A stretch of 64,000 nucleotides of DNA, taken from positions 3,304,501 to 3,368,500 of the forward strand of contig NZ_CP011479.1 of NCBI RefSeq assembly GCF_001011155.1, read 5' to 3'. Within the stretch, counting starts at the first letter, position 1. Every line of letters starts with the position of its first letter. This document shows, piece by piece, positions 26,521 to 35,847 of the stretch. The notes below the pieces were generated by a model. That model did not search any database. It saw only the letters and a list, made by a program, of their open reading frames with translations, and was not told where the DNA came from. Position numbers and translations under genes: made by a program. This DNA comes from Hoeflea sp. IMCC20628 (GTDB lineage Bacteria; Pseudomonadota; Alphaproteobacteria; Rhizobiales; Rhizobiaceae).

Positions 26521-27956
26521 GCGGCAGGTTCCAGTACGGGATGATGCCACTGTCTGCTTGCCTCGAAGGCTTGCGATGCCCGCAGCACAAGATCGTCGCG
26601 GAAGGGAGCGGCAACGATCTGCAGCCCGATGGGCAACCCCGGAACCTGGTTGCTGTCCGATCCGGTCAGACCGCAAGGGATTGATGCGGCAGGCTGATGG
26701 GTCATGTTGAATGCAAAGGTATAGGGCGACCAGATGCGCCCTTCGATCTGGAACCAGTGTTCGTCCTGCGGCTGCGGCCCGGTTCCCAGTGGGAAAGGGG
26801 CGACTGCCACGGTGGGCGTCAGCAGTATATCGTAAGTTTCATGGAAGGCCTTCATCCGGGACACCAGCGTTTCGCGGTGGCGCATCGCGGCGATCAGATC
26901 GTCAGCACTGTAAGCCTTGGCCTGATCGAGAACCCGCGCCACCAGTTCGTCCATCTTTTCGCGCGCGTTCCCTGCCCCGCTGGCGCGGTAGCTGGCTGCA
27001 CGATTGCAGATGCGCAGGCAGTTGTAGGCTTCGAACAGGCCGGAAAAGTCCGGGTCCACCAGTTCGACCTCGGCCCCCATATCGGCAAAGGTTCTCGCTG
27101 CGGCATCTGTGGCGGCCCGCACATCCGCATCGGGATCCACCAGTCCCAGACCGGGGCTATAGGCGATGCGCAGACCTGCCACGCCGGCTTTCGGATCGGC
27201 CGCAAGGACTGCATCCTGGCGAGGCAGTCCATAGGGATCGCGCACATCCGGCCCGGCCAGCACCCGCAGCAACAGCGTGGTATCCTCGACCGTCCAGCCC
27301 ATTGGCCCGGTGTGGCCCAGAATACCTGCCGAACTGGGCGGCCAGTTGGCGATCATGCCGAAGGTTGGCTTGATGCCATAGACGCCGCCGAAGCTGGCAG
27401 GCATCCGGATCGACCCCGAGGCATCGTTGCCGATGGCCAGCGTGCCGACCCCTGCTGCCAGATGCGCAGCCGCCCCCATGGAGGAGCCAGAACAACCATA
27501 CGAAAGGTTCCAGGGTGAATGCGTCTCTCCGGTCAGCGGGCTGCTGGAATAGGGACTGCCACCAAACTCCGTCGTCGTTGACTTGCCATAGATCACCGCA
27601 CCCGCGGCACGGGCACGGGCCACTGCAGGCGCGTCGGTATCCTGCGGCGCGTCCGGATCGGTGGTCAGCGATCCCTTGCGGGTTGGCATGCCCTTGGTAA
27701 GGAGCATGTCCTTTACCGACACCGGCACGCCATCCAGCGGACCCAGCGGCGTCCCGTTTTGATAGCGCGCCTCGGCTGCGTCTGCGGCCTTCATCGCTCC
27801 TTCACGGTCCACATGGGCGAAGGCATTGATCATTGGCTCGACCTGATCCAGCCGATCCAGCACCGCGCCAAGAGCTTCTTTCGGGCTCAGCGTCTTGGCG
27901 GTGAAGCCGCGGACCATTTCGACTGCGGACATGGAAGCAAGGGAAGTGTCAGTCAT
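26517..27956 (-). CDS. Amidase (amidase signature family)
   Basis: This 479-aa enzyme has the Ser-cisSer-Lys triad: Lys82 in PVSVKDML, Ser157 in YGCSGSS and Ser182 in NDASGSIRMPASFGG. It is of normal length. It would hydrolyse an amide to a carboxylic acid and ammonia or amine. Start and stop both overlap neighbours by ATGA, so it is firmly in the operon with the M81 protein and the alpha/beta hydrolase. The substrate is unknown. Confidence 0.9.
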   Translation of the reverse strand: MTDTSLASMSAVEMVRGFTAKTLSPKEALGAVLDRLDQVEPMINAFAHVDREGAMKAADAAEARYQNGTPLGPLDGVPVSVKDMLLTKGMPTRKGSLTTDPDAPQDTDAPAVARARAAGAVIYGKSTTTEFGGSPYSSSPLTGETHSPWNLSYGCSGSSMGAAAHLAAGVGTLAIGNDASGSIRMPASFGGVYGIKPTFGMIANWPPSSAGILGHTGPMGWTVEDTTLLLRVLAGPDVRDPYGLPRQDAVLAADPKAGVAGLRIAYSPGLGLVDPDADVRAATDAAARTFADMGAEVELVDPDFSGLFEAYNCLRICNRAASYRASGAGNAREKMDELVARVLDQAKAYSADDLIAAMRHRETLVSRMKAFHETYDILLTPTVAVAPFPLGTGPQPQDEHWFQIEGRIWSPYTFAFNMTHQPAASIPCGLTGSDSNQVPGLPIGLQIVAAPFRDDLVLRASQAFEASRQWHHPVLEPAA

Positions 27957-28681
27957 ACGGTGTCTCCGGCAAGTGCCTGTGTATCGATCCGGCTCGCCAG
28001 ATGCGCATGATCCTTGATGAACCCGGACAGATATTCCGTCACCGTCTCGGGCGCCTCGATCTGCGGCATATGGCCAATGCCATCCAGAATGGTTGCGGGG
28101 CCCTGCCCCACCAGTCCGGCAATCCGGTTGCATTCTGCGGGCGGGCAAACAGTATCCAGCACCCCGCCCATGACAGCCAGCGGCATCTTCAACCCGCTCA
28201 GGATATCGCTTCGGTCCCATCCAGCAGAAGCGTTAAGTGCCGCAAGATAGCCCTCGCGGTCGAGACGCTCGAAATCCGAGACCAGTCGCGCGATCATTGC
28301 CTCTGTCGCGTCCGCCGGCAGGACCTGATGCGCCACACGGCGAGCAGCATCCGGCCAAACCTCGCCGTCCACGAAAAGTGATTGGCGGCTGGTAACGTAG
28401 TCACGGCGCTGTGCAGCATCGAGATGCGCCAGAAAACTGGCCTGTGCACCGGACAGCACAACCGCCCCCAGACGATCAGGCATGAGCGCGCAGACTTCCA
28501 TCAGGATGCGTCCGCCCATGGAATGGCCAACAGCGATCACCCGGTCCAGTTCCAGGCTGTCAAAAACGCGCAAAAGGTCTTCCGCAAAATCGCGCATCGA
28601 CGTGACTTGCGGTCCATGGCTTTGCCCGTAGCCGCGCGCGTCCCATGCAAAGGTGGCAAACTCCATCGAGAGCGCCTCCAC
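27953..28681 (-). CDS. Alpha/beta hydrolase, N-terminus out of frame at an 8-bp repeat
   Basis: The open frame from a GTG at 28681 encodes 242 aa with nucleophile elbow GHSMGG, Asp in GGVLDTVCPP and final His in DGIGHMPQ. The frame continues upstream through 28790 and there encodes the missing first strand and oxyanion loop (NGAGPAVFLLHGIGGHRGQW), but meets a stop before any ATG. An ATG at 28820 is one frame away, separated by the 8-bp tandem repeat at 28775-28797. Two fewer repeat units, or one more, would join that ATG to the hydrolase. The gene is therefore either a recent pseudogene or phase-variable. It overlaps the amidase start. Confidence 0.7.
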   Translation of the reverse strand: MEALSMEFATFAWDARGYGQSHGPQVTSMRDFAEDLLRVFDSLELDRVIAVGHSMGGRILMEVCALMPDRLGAVVLSGAQASFLAHLDAAQRRDYVTSRQSLFVDGEVWPDAARRVAHQVLPADATEAMIARLVSDFERLDREGYLAALNASAGWDRSDILSGLKMPLAVMGGVLDTVCPPAECNRIAGLVGQGPATILDGIGHMPQIEAPETVTEYLSGFIKDHAHLASRIDTQALAGDTV

Positions 28682-28774
28682 CTGTGCGGTCCATTGGCCG
28701 CGATGCCCGCCGATGCCATGCAGCAGGAAAACCGCAGGACCTGCGCCATTGCAGTTCAGCGCAATGCTGGTCTG

Positions 28775-28797
28775 TGGATCGATGGATCGATGGATCG
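28775..28797. repeat. 8-bp tandem repeat (TGGATCGA, nearly three copies)
   Basis: TGGATCGA occurs at 28775-28782 and 28783-28790, followed by TGGATCG at 28791-28797. It lies within the 5' coding part of the alpha/beta hydrolase and separates its ATG from the rest of the reading frame. Since 8 is not a multiple of 3, copy-number change alters the frame. Confidence 0.85.
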
Positions 28798-28873
28798 TGA
28801 AAATGGGACAGCCTCGGCATTTTCAGGGTTTCAGGTCTGAAAGGAGAGCACCTTCAAGACACCGGATTGGTCA

Positions 28874-28901
28874 AAGATACGAATGGAGGCCATTACGTCA
28901 A
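28874..28901 (-). promoter_or_regulatory. Candidate sigma70-type promoter for the hydrolase-amidase operon
   Basis: On the minus strand TTGACG (28901-28896) and TATCTT (28879-28874) are separated by 16 nt. The predicted start of transcription is about 45 nt upstream of the ATG at 28820. The region 28821-29065 holds no other gene that I can support. Confidence 0.5.
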
Positions 28902-29065
28902 ATGACAAATCATACTAGGGCCATTCAGTTTGGTTATGATCCAATGGCAACTCATCTCCTTAACCGGAAAATGACGCCATTCAGCAGCAATCAACGAATT
29001 GCCGCTAGCCTTGATGCGCAAACACAGGCTGCACCCGAAAAACTCGTTGAGGTTGTCCATGAGAC

Positions 29066-29527
29066 TCAAGGCAGATGCAGTGGCTGATCTTTCAGGATCG
29101 TTTCCATCGAGAACAATCCGGTCACCGTTTCCAGATCGACCTTCGCAGTCAGCTTTTTGTAGACCCGGTCATATCCCGACATCGAGGTTGTCACGACCTT
29201 GATCAGGTAGTCCCAATCGCCACCAATCCTGTGCACGTCGACAATTTCAGGAATACCGGCGAGATGCTTGCGAAACTCCCGCATCCAGCTTTCGCTGTGC
29301 TGGCGGGTGCGGATCATCATGAACACCGTCAGATCCAGGCCAAGCAGATCCGCATTCAGACGGGCATGAACCCCTTCGATCACGCCAAGTTCTGTCAGGC
29401 GTTTGGTCCGTCGCCAGCACGCATTTTGCGAAAGCCCGACGGCGGCGGCAACGTCACGCTGCGAAAGCGCCCCATCCTTCTGCATGACGGTTAGAATTTT
29501 GCGGTCAATGCTATCTAATTCGATCAT
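29066..29527 (-). CDS. Lrp/AsnC family transcriptional regulator
   Basis: This 153-aa protein has the Lrp N-terminal HTH (LDSIDRKILTVMQKDGALSQRDVAAAVGLSQNACWRRTKRL) and the C-terminal RAM ligand domain (DVHRIGGDWDYLIKVVTTSMSGYDR). The length is normal. It is transcribed away from the class V aminotransferase gene, so it probably controls it in response to an amino acid. The spacer of 95 nt is AT-rich. Confidence 0.9.
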   Translation of the reverse strand: MIELDSIDRKILTVMQKDGALSQRDVAAAVGLSQNACWRRTKRLTELGVIEGVHARLNADLLGLDLTVFMMIRTRQHSESWMREFRKHLAGIPEIVDVHRIGGDWDYLIKVVTTSMSGYDRVYKKLTAKVDLETVTGLFSMETILKDQPLHLP

Positions 29528-29622
29528 ATGACCCAATATTCTTATATATGACGCAAATTCAAGTGATTTTTTTGGCTCCAAAGCAGATAGATTGTACCAC
29601 GCAACCAAATGAGAGTGTCGTG

Positions 29623-31071
29623 ATGAACAAGCCCCTTGCCGTAAGTCTTTTTGACCGTTTTCGCTCGAACATCCGAGAAGACAACATTGTGGCAAGCCTG
29701 ACCGAAGGCCTGATCGGGCATCACGCGATGATTGACGGGCCGTTGGGCAAGAAGCCGTTGATCTATGCTGATTACGTCGCCTCAGGCCGTGCGCTGCGCC
29801 AGATTGAGGAATTTGTACTGACCGAGCTGCTACCGTTTTATGCCAATAGCCACACTGAAGCGTCCTATGTCGGCGGCATGATGACCCGCCTGCGCCGTCA
29901 GGCGCGTGATATCATTCGCGCTGAATGTCACGCGTCCAAAGATCACGCCGTGATCTTTGCCGGATCGGGCGCGACCGCAGGTATCAACCGGCTTGTGCAT
30001 CTTTTAGGGCTGACCGAAATGGTCGCACAGGGCAAATCACCGGTGGTTCTGATCGGTCCTTATGAACACCATTCGAATATTCTGCCCTGGCGGGAAAGCG
30101 GTGCCGAGGTGATTGAAGTGCCTGAAGCCGAATGCAGCGGGCCTTGCATGCCAACACTCGAAAAGACGCTCGCCAGTGTTGCCGGGCGACCCATCATCGG
30201 TGCATTCTCTGCCGCGTCGAACGTCTCGGGGATCACCACTGATGTGACCGAGGTCAGCCGCGTTCTCAAAGCGGCTGGTGCCATCGTGGTCTGGGATTAT
30301 GCAGGCGCTGCGCCATATCTCCCGATTGATATGTGCCCCGAGCCTGACGCATTAATTGATGCTATTGTACTGTCTCCGCACAAGTTCGTCGGTGGGCCCC
30401 AGGCATCCGGCCTGCTGATCTTGCGCCACGACGTGGTGCGCTCCGAGAAACCCACTCTGCCGGGCGGCGGCACCGTGCGGTTTGTATCGCCCACCACCCA
30501 CGATTATTCAGGCAATGTCGAAGCCCGCGAAGAGGCAGGAACCCCAAACGTCATAGGCGATCTGCGCGCTGCACTTTGCTTTCTGGTCAAGGCCGAGATC
30601 GGTCAAGAATTCATCACCCGTCGCAACCGGGAAAATTGCCAAAAGGCAATGCAGGCTTGGGGACTACACCCCAACATCGAATTGCTCGGAAATATCACGT
30701 GTGACCGGCTTCCGATTTTTTCATTCCGGTTACGGGATGGCAAAGGTGGTTATGTGCATCAGCAGCTCGTGACACGCCTGCTTTCGGATTGTTACGGCAT
30801 TCAGGCACGCGGCGGCTGCGCCTGTGCCGGTCCTTATGTGCACCGCGTGCTTCATATTGATGATGACAGCTCAGAGCAAATGCGCTCAGCGATCCTGGCA
30901 GGCAGAGAGATCGAGAAGCCAGGCTTTGTCCGCCTGAACTTCAGTTTTCTTGCCACGGACGCGGAAGTTGAAACCATCCTGAAATCGGTGCTGGAACTTG
31001 CCGATAGCGCAAACCAGCACGTGGCAGCCTATACATGTGACCCTGCCACGGCGATTTTTACTCCGGCCTGA
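29623..31071 (+). CDS. Class V aminotransferase/cysteine desulfurase-like PLP enzyme
   Basis: This 482-aa protein has the fold-type I PLP pattern of class V enzymes: His150 (PYEHHSNILPW) over the ring, Asp225 in VVWDYAGAAPY and PLP-Lys254 in LSPHKFVGGPQ. It also has a Cys-rich RGGCACAGPYVHRV near the C-terminus, where SufS/NifS-type desulfurases hold their active Cys. At 482 aa it is longer than SufS (about 400). It could be a desulfurase, a lyase or an aminotransferase for an amino acid sensed by the divergent Lrp protein. Confidence 0.82.
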   Translation: MNKPLAVSLFDRFRSNIREDNIVASLTEGLIGHHAMIDGPLGKKPLIYADYVASGRALRQIEEFVLTELLPFYANSHTEASYVGGMMTRLRRQARDIIRAECHASKDHAVIFAGSGATAGINRLVHLLGLTEMVAQGKSPVVLIGPYEHHSNILPWRESGAEVIEVPEAECSGPCMPTLEKTLASVAGRPIIGAFSAASNVSGITTDVTEVSRVLKAAGAIVVWDYAGAAPYLPIDMCPEPDALIDAIVLSPHKFVGGPQASGLLILRHDVVRSEKPTLPGGGTVRFVSPTTHDYSGNVEAREEAGTPNVIGDLRAALCFLVKAEIGQEFITRRNRENCQKAMQAWGLHPNIELLGNITCDRLPIFSFRLRDGKGGYVHQQLVTRLLSDCYGIQARGGCACAGPYVHRVLHIDDDSSEQMRSAILAGREIEKPGFVRLNFSFLATDAEVETILKSVLELADSANQHVAAYTCDPATAIFTPA

Positions 31072-31082
31072 CCGACAGGCAG

Positions 31083-32282
31083 CTATTCAGGATTAACTAT
31101 GGTCCATCCACGATTGTCGCTTCCAAACAACTCATATCCATTCTCAGTCAGGATGACTGTATCCTCAAGCTTGATGTAGCCGCGCCTTGGATGCGCCATT
31201 GTGGTTTCCACCGACAGCACCATTCCAGGCTCAAACGGTGTGTCCGCATCGGACCCCTGATAGGCGACAGGATGATTTGTCATCAGGAACGGCGCTTCGT
31301 GACTGATCAGCCCCATGCCGTGGGCAAAAAAGTCATTATGCGCCGCATTTGGTCCGCGCCTGAGTTCGGCTTCACCCGCGGCGATCATCTCGGCCCCGGT
31401 TTTTCCCGGCGCGATCTGGGCAAAGGCAGCCTGCTGCACGGCTTCTACTTCAGCCAGAATGTCGTTGAGTTCCGCATCGGGCTCTCCAAGCACACCCATC
31501 CTGCAGATATCGCCGATGTAGCCGTGAAGATTGCCGCCTGAATCAATCGACAACACTTCGCCCTTGTTCCAGGTCTGGTCCGAGCCTGCGCGGATGTGGC
31601 TGTCGCCCAAAGTCAGAAGGCAATATTCAAACGTCAGCTCCCGTGCAGTTTCTTCCTGACGCAACTTCTCGATGATCTCGAATTTCGATGTCCCCTCGCC
31701 TGAAGCCAGAATTGCCGCCTGCATCGAGGCGCTGATCCGCGCCGTCGCCTCGCGCAACAGGTCCAGTTCCGGTTTTGACTTGATCATCCTCAGACGGGTC
31801 AGCAGCATGCTGGCATCACTGAACTTTGCCTGCGGCAGGGCTGTCGCCAGTGCATCAAACCCGTCCTTGGGCATGAAACCCGCCTCAAAACCGATCCGGC
31901 CGCTGGCAACGCCGCATTTCTGAAGATGCTCCGCAACCGCCTGCATGGTGTCGACCGAGCCCCAGTATTCCGGATGAAACTCCGGGACCCAGAATGGTGC
32001 CACCTTGTGTTCATGGATTTCCATCTTGTTGGCAAAATAGCCGGTTCTGGAGGCATCGCCGCGAACATAGACGAAGGCCGGCAGATAACGGCTCTGGCCA
32101 ATGGCATCCATGGCAGAGAAAAAGATGAACTGGTAGCCGCCGAGCAGGTAGCGGACATTGTGCTTCGAGGTGGCCACGAAGGCATCAAGGCCTGCCGCCT
32201 CCATGGCGGCGTCAAGCTGTTCAAAGCGGTATGGCAGGTCGCTCACCGAATCTGCGTGCATGGGCTGAATGTCGTGCATCAT
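31083..32282 (-). CDS. M24 family metallopeptidase (Xaa-Pro dipeptidase-like)
   Basis: This 399-aa M24 protein retains all five metal ligands: Asp in LSIDSGG, Asp in IGDICRMG, His in FFAHGMGL, Glu in LSVETTM and Glu in IKLEDTV. The N-terminal creatinase domain (ALDAFVATSKHNVRYLLGGYQ-like) is complete. The ATG at 32282 follows aaggag 6 nt upstream; a TTG at 32297 is less likely. It is the last gene of the Tm-1-like operon. It could hydrolyse an imidodipeptide or a related C-N bond. Confidence 0.85.
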   Translation of the reverse strand: MMHDIQPMHADSVSDLPYRFEQLDAAMEAAGLDAFVATSKHNVRYLLGGYQFIFFSAMDAIGQSRYLPAFVYVRGDASRTGYFANKMEIHEHKVAPFWVPEFHPEYWGSVDTMQAVAEHLQKCGVASGRIGFEAGFMPKDGFDALATALPQAKFSDASMLLTRLRMIKSKPELDLLREATARISASMQAAILASGEGTSKFEIIEKLRQEETARELTFEYCLLTLGDSHIRAGSDQTWNKGEVLSIDSGGNLHGYIGDICRMGVLGEPDAELNDILAEVEAVQQAAFAQIAPGKTGAEMIAAGEAELRRGPNAAHNDFFAHGMGLISHEAPFLMTNHPVAYQGSDADTPFEPGMVLSVETTMAHPRRGYIKLEDTVILTENGYELFGSDNRGWTIVNPE

Positions 32283-32297
32283 GGTTTGCTCCTTCAA

Positions 32298-32711
32298 TCA
32301 GGCATGGGGCGGAGTGACGAGACGGAAATCGGGCAGGTCACGCAACAATTCCTCTGGTCCAGTTGGACTGTAAACGACGAAGAGCTTCATCGGTTTGTCT
32401 CCGGTATTCAAGGTGGAGTGAAAGCGGCTTTCGGGCACAAACATCGTGCAACCAGCGCGCACCTGTTCGGTGACCGGATTGCCTTGGGTATCTTCAATCA
32501 TCTGTTCGCCGTTGCCTTCGAGCACGTAGATGATCTCCTCGGCGCCGGGATGGTTGTGGCGGGAGTGGCCCTTTCCGGGCGGCACATGCACGACACCTGC
32601 CGAAAACCTGCCGGCTCCGTTGACCGAAGGGCCGCAGGTGACTGTCAGATGTCCCCAATCAAAGGCAAAACGGTCGACCGCTTCAGGGTAGATAAAAAGT
32701 GTCTCGCTCAT
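32298..32711 (-). CDS. Cupin domain-containing protein
   Basis: This 137-aa single cupin has the metal-binding motif His52-x-His54 with Glu58/59 ([18 protein letters not shown]), and the second-motif His in [11 protein letters not shown]. Small cupins of this type are often dioxygenases, isomerases or sugar-binding proteins. It starts on an ATGA overlap with the PEP-hydrolase-like gene, so it belongs to the same operon. The reaction is not known. Confidence 0.85.
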   Translation of the reverse strand: MSETLFIYPEAVDRFAFDWGHLTVTCGPSVNGAGRFSAGVVHVPPGKGHSRHNHPGAEEIIYVLEGNGEQMIEDTQGNPVTEQVRAGCTMFVPESRFHSTLNTGDKPMKLFVVYSPTGPEELLRDLPDFRLVTPPHA

Positions 32712-33556
32712 GCTCCAGTTCCTTTCAGGTTAGGCAGCGATTTGAAGTTTCGAATCTGATCGCGGATTGCGGTTTCGGCCGGCAGTCTCTCTGCCGAACT
32801 TGCGCCGTAAAACCCGTGACAACCGTTGCAGTGCGCCAGGACATAGGCGGCATCGTCGGGCATCGAAATCGGTCCGCCATGGCACAGGATGATGATGTCT
32901 TTCCGTACCGCGCGGGCAGCAGCGGCAATCTCGTCAATCTGCGCAACGCAATCGTCGAGGCTTTTCGCAGATGTCGCACCAATGCTGCCGCCGGTGGTGA
33001 CGCCCATATGCGCCACGATGATATCCGCACCGGCCCGCGTCATGGCATCGGCTTCTTCGGCATTGAAGACATAGGGCGTCGTCAACAGGTCAAGCTCGTG
33101 GGCGGCTTTGATCATGTCGACCTCGAGGCCGTAGCCCATGCCGGTTTCCTCAAAGCTTTGGCGCATCGCTCCGTCAAACAGGCCGATTGTCGGGAAATTC
33201 TGCACGCCGGAAAAACCCATGGCTTTGAGTTCGGCCAAAAATTGCGGCATCAGCACGAAGGGATCAGTGCCGTTAACCCCGGCCAGAACCGGCGTGTCGC
33301 GGACCACCGGCAAAACTTCCACCGCCATTTCCTTGACGATCTCGTTGGCGTTTCCGTAGGCGAGCAACCCCGCCGCAGAGCCACGTCCGGCCATACGGTA
33401 GCGGCCTGAATTGTAAATGATGATGAGATCAATACCGCCGGCTTCCTCGGCTTTGGCCGAAAGCCCGGTGCCGGCGCCGCCGCCGATAATCGGGCGACCT
33501 TCGGCAACCATGGTGTTGAGACGGTTGAGAATTTCCTTGCGTGGAATAGCGGGCAT
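32708..33556 (-). CDS. Phosphoenolpyruvate hydrolase-like TIM-barrel protein
   Basis: This 282-aa protein belongs to the TIM-barrel signal-transduction/PEP-hydrolase-like family, with [32 protein letters not shown] and [13 protein letters not shown] motifs. In plants the same domain is the C-terminal half of the tomato Tm-1 protein; here it is encoded just downstream of its N-terminal partner (33568-34758), 11 nt away. The biochemical role is not settled. The ATG at 33556 is used. Confidence 0.82.
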   Translation of the reverse strand: MPAIPRKEILNRLNTMVAEGRPIIGGGAGTGLSAKAEEAGGIDLIIIYNSGRYRMAGRGSAAGLLAYGNANEIVKEMAVEVLPVVRDTPVLAGVNGTDPFVLMPQFLAELKAMGFSGVQNFPTIGLFDGAMRQSFEETGMGYGLEVDMIKAAHELDLLTTPYVFNAEEADAMTRAGADIIVAHMGVTTGGSIGATSAKSLDDCVAQIDEIAAAARAVRKDIIILCHGGPISMPDDAAYVLAHCNGCHGFYGASSAERLPAETAIRDQIRNFKSLPNLKGTGA

Positions 33557-33567
33557 GAGTGGCTCTT

Positions 33568-34758
33568 TCAAATGATGGACAAAAAGGTGTCGGCGGCGGC
33601 TTTTGCAAAGGCCGGGTCGTTGATGTGAAGCGGCAGGCGCTCGATGCGCCGGTTGGCGGAGGTCTCGAAAGCGGTTTCGATTGCACTAAACAGTGCCGCA
33701 TCTGCCTCGGGATCGAAGAATGCTCCGCCCTTGATGTCGAGAGCGGAAACACCTTTTTCGGGAATGAGAAACCGCACCGGGCCATTGCAGGCGCTGAGCT
33801 TTCGACCGATCCATTCGCCAATCCGGCGGCACTCTTCCGGCGTCGTGCGCATCAGGGTGACATTCGTATTGTGGTGATAGAAGCACCGGCCTGCGAAAGC
33901 TGCGGGCACAGTGTCCGGCGCCCAGAAATTGACCATATCGAGGGCGCCGACGGAACCGACATAGGGAATGCCTGTCCGGGCTATCGCGTCGAAACGCTCT
34001 GGCAGGGCGGGAAGCACGCCACCGACCAGAAGGTCGCAAACTTCAGTGGTCGTGATGTCGAGTACACCGGTGAGAACCCGGTCATCGACAAGTTTTTCCA
34101 TCGTGCGCCCGCCAACACCGGTGGCGTGAAAGACCATGCAATCATATCTGTCTTTGAGATGCTCGACTGTTGCGGTGACACTTTGCGTTGTCACGCCAAA
34201 CATCGTCAGACCGATGGACTGCTGCGCGCCGGTCTGCTGATAGGGCGAGCGCACCATCCCGGCGATGGCTTGGCCGGCGTTGTGCAAAATCATGCGGCTC
34301 AACTGATTTAGCCCGGCGAGGTCGGTGACAGAAGGCATCATGATGATGTCGGAAATATCAACGTAAGGGGCCACATCACCAGAGGCGAGTGTCGACACCA
34401 TGATCTTGGGCACGCCATAAGGCAGACCGCGCATGCCGGCGGTGATGATGGATGTTCCGCCACCGCCGCCGAAACCGATGACACCGGCGACGTCATCGCG
34501 GCCAGCAAGAAAACGAGCAAAGGCCTCGCCCATTCCACTAACGGCCGCCCCCCGATCATCACCGGACAGCACAGCGCCCACTCCATTTGAATGATGGGCA
34601 GCGATTTCCTCAGCGGTGATGTCCACCGCGACGGAACGCTCGCGTATACCGACATCAACCCGTTTGACTGGCGCTCCCGCGTCGGCGACGCAATCGGCCA
34701 GATAGACAAGTTCAGCGCCCTTGGTGTCAGCAGTGCCTACTACATAGACGTATTTCAA
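33568..34758 (-). CDS. Tm-1-like ATP-binding domain protein (UPF0261 family)
   Basis: This 396-aa protein is of the UPF0261/Tm-1 N-terminal family: [18 protein letters not shown] start, [38 protein letters not shown], and [14 protein letters not shown]. It starts at a TTG (34758) preceded by ggggagg; there is no suitable ATG. Tomato Tm-1 is a fusion of this domain with the barrel encoded next. Here the two are separate adjacent genes and open a four-gene operon with cupin and M24 proteins. Confidence 0.83.
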   Translation of the reverse strand: MKYVYVVGTADTKGAELVYLADCVADAGAPVKRVDVGIRERSVAVDITAEEIAAHHSNGVGAVLSGDDRGAAVSGMGEAFARFLAGRDDVAGVIGFGGGGGTSIITAGMRGLPYGVPKIMVSTLASGDVAPYVDISDIIMMPSVTDLAGLNQLSRMILHNAGQAIAGMVRSPYQQTGAQQSIGLTMFGVTTQSVTATVEHLKDRYDCMVFHATGVGGRTMEKLVDDRVLTGVLDITTTEVCDLLVGGVLPALPERFDAIARTGIPYVGSVGALDMVNFWAPDTVPAAFAGRCFYHHNTNVTLMRTTPEECRRIGEWIGRKLSACNGPVRFLIPEKGVSALDIKGGAFFDPEADAALFSAIETAFETSANRRIERLPLHINDPAFAKAAADTFLSII

Positions 34759-34837
34759 AGCGTCCTCCCCTTCACAGCGCCACACCCAGTCCGGCCCGCC
34801 GCTGCCTCCCAATTACAAAATCATGGTTGCCAATTTT

Positions 34838-34872
34838 TGAGACCCGCGTATCATATTGGTATGAAAGTCTCA
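34838..34872. promoter_or_regulatory. Candidate TetR operator region
   Basis: TGAGAC and GTCTCA are arranged as an inverted repeat 23 nt apart, flanking an imperfect palindrome TATCATATTGGTA. The site lies between the divergent Tm-1-like operon and the TetR gene and covers the TetR start codon, as expected for autoregulation. It is a positional inference. Confidence 0.4.
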
Positions 34873-35520
34873 CACCAGTCAACTGAAACAGAAATACTTC
34901 CCGAACGCGGGCCTCGGGCCCGCACCCGCAAACTGATGCTGAAAACCGCCAGTCGGCTGATGCAATCGGGACTGACCCCATCGGTGAGTGAAGTCGCAGA
35001 AGCTGCGGAAGTTTCGCGCGCAACCGCCTACCGGTATTTTCCGAGCGAGGTGGCACTGGTCCATGCTGTGGTTGATGAAGCGCTTGGTCCGATCCTGACG
35101 TGGAAAGGCCAATCGCATGATGCGGAGGCCCGTGTTCTCGACCTGTTTGAAAAGTCCCTGCCCCGGATTGCCGAGTTCGAGGCGACCTTCAAGGCAGCCT
35201 TGAGGATGTCTCTGGAACAATGGGCGCACGCGCAAGATGGAACCCAGGGCGAAAAACCCCGCTTCATGCGTGGACACAGGATAGAGTTGCTCAACGACGC
35301 ACTGTCGCCGTTGCGCGCCACGTTGCCACCCAAGGAATTCGACCGTCTCGCCCAGGCTCTTTCGCTGATCTACGGCGTCGAGGTTTACACCGTCCTCAAG
35401 GACATCTGGGGATTGCCGATCACGCAATCTTCCGAGGTTGCGAAATGGGCCGCTTGCGCCCTCGTCCGATCCGCTGTCGCCGAGGCGCAAACACCCTGCG
35501 CAGCCAAGAATGCCATTTGA
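34861..35520 (+). CDS. TetR/AcrR family transcriptional regulator
   Basis: This 219-aa protein has the TetR HTH (PSVSEVAEAAEVSRATAYRYFPSEVALVHAV, residues about 40-72) followed by a helical ligand domain. It is divergent from the Tm-1-like/PEP-hydrolase/cupin/M24 operon and probably represses it. The spacer is 102 nt and holds an inverted-repeat candidate operator. Confidence 0.87.
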   Translation: MKVSHQSTETEILPERGPRARTRKLMLKTASRLMQSGLTPSVSEVAEAAEVSRATAYRYFPSEVALVHAVVDEALGPILTWKGQSHDAEARVLDLFEKSLPRIAEFEATFKAALRMSLEQWAHAQDGTQGEKPRFMRGHRIELLNDALSPLRATLPPKEFDRLAQALSLIYGVEVYTVLKDIWGLPITQSSEVAKWAACALVRSAVAEAQTPCAAKNAI

Positions 35521-35847
35521 TCTGGTCTTACCAATCACAACAAAATTACCCTTCTGGACAAGAGTGGCATATCACAACGTTTTCGGAGGAAATACCGATT
35601 TCTCTATATTCAGTGCCATTTTCTGTCCCATAAAATGGCACGACACACAAGACACAACAGATGGAAGCGCTTGACCGGGCGTTATTTTGGTAATACCAAT
35701 TTGAAACTAACTGTGACAGTGGAGGGTCACCCACGGAACCACAGGAGTGAGCATACCGGCAACGGTCAGGATCTGGCGGTACACAGCCTGCAATCCGAAC
35801 CTGCCGGCTACTGAGAAGACAACGTGCATCAATGGGAGGAGATCATA
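35521..35847 (+). other. Intergenic region upstream of the CUT1 transporter
   Basis: These 327 nt contain no gene I can support. They hold the GntR-type palindrome at 35687-35699, with TTGACC 10 nt upstream of it, and a good ribosome-binding site (gggaggaga) near the end. Confidence 0.6.
35687..35699. promoter_or_regulatory. Candidate GntR operator (TTGGTAATACCAA)
   Basis: This perfect 13-bp palindrome around a central A lies about 150 nt upstream of the CUT1 binding-protein gene. The core TGGTAATACCA recurs as TGGTATTACCA at 45622 and resembles the UxuR/ExuR-type FadR-family motif. The GntR gene at 42578 is the likely regulator. Confidence 0.6.

Noticed and set aside
28775-28797. CRISPR-like array
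   Set aside because: The units are 8 bp, contiguous and without spacers, so it is a simple tandem repeat.
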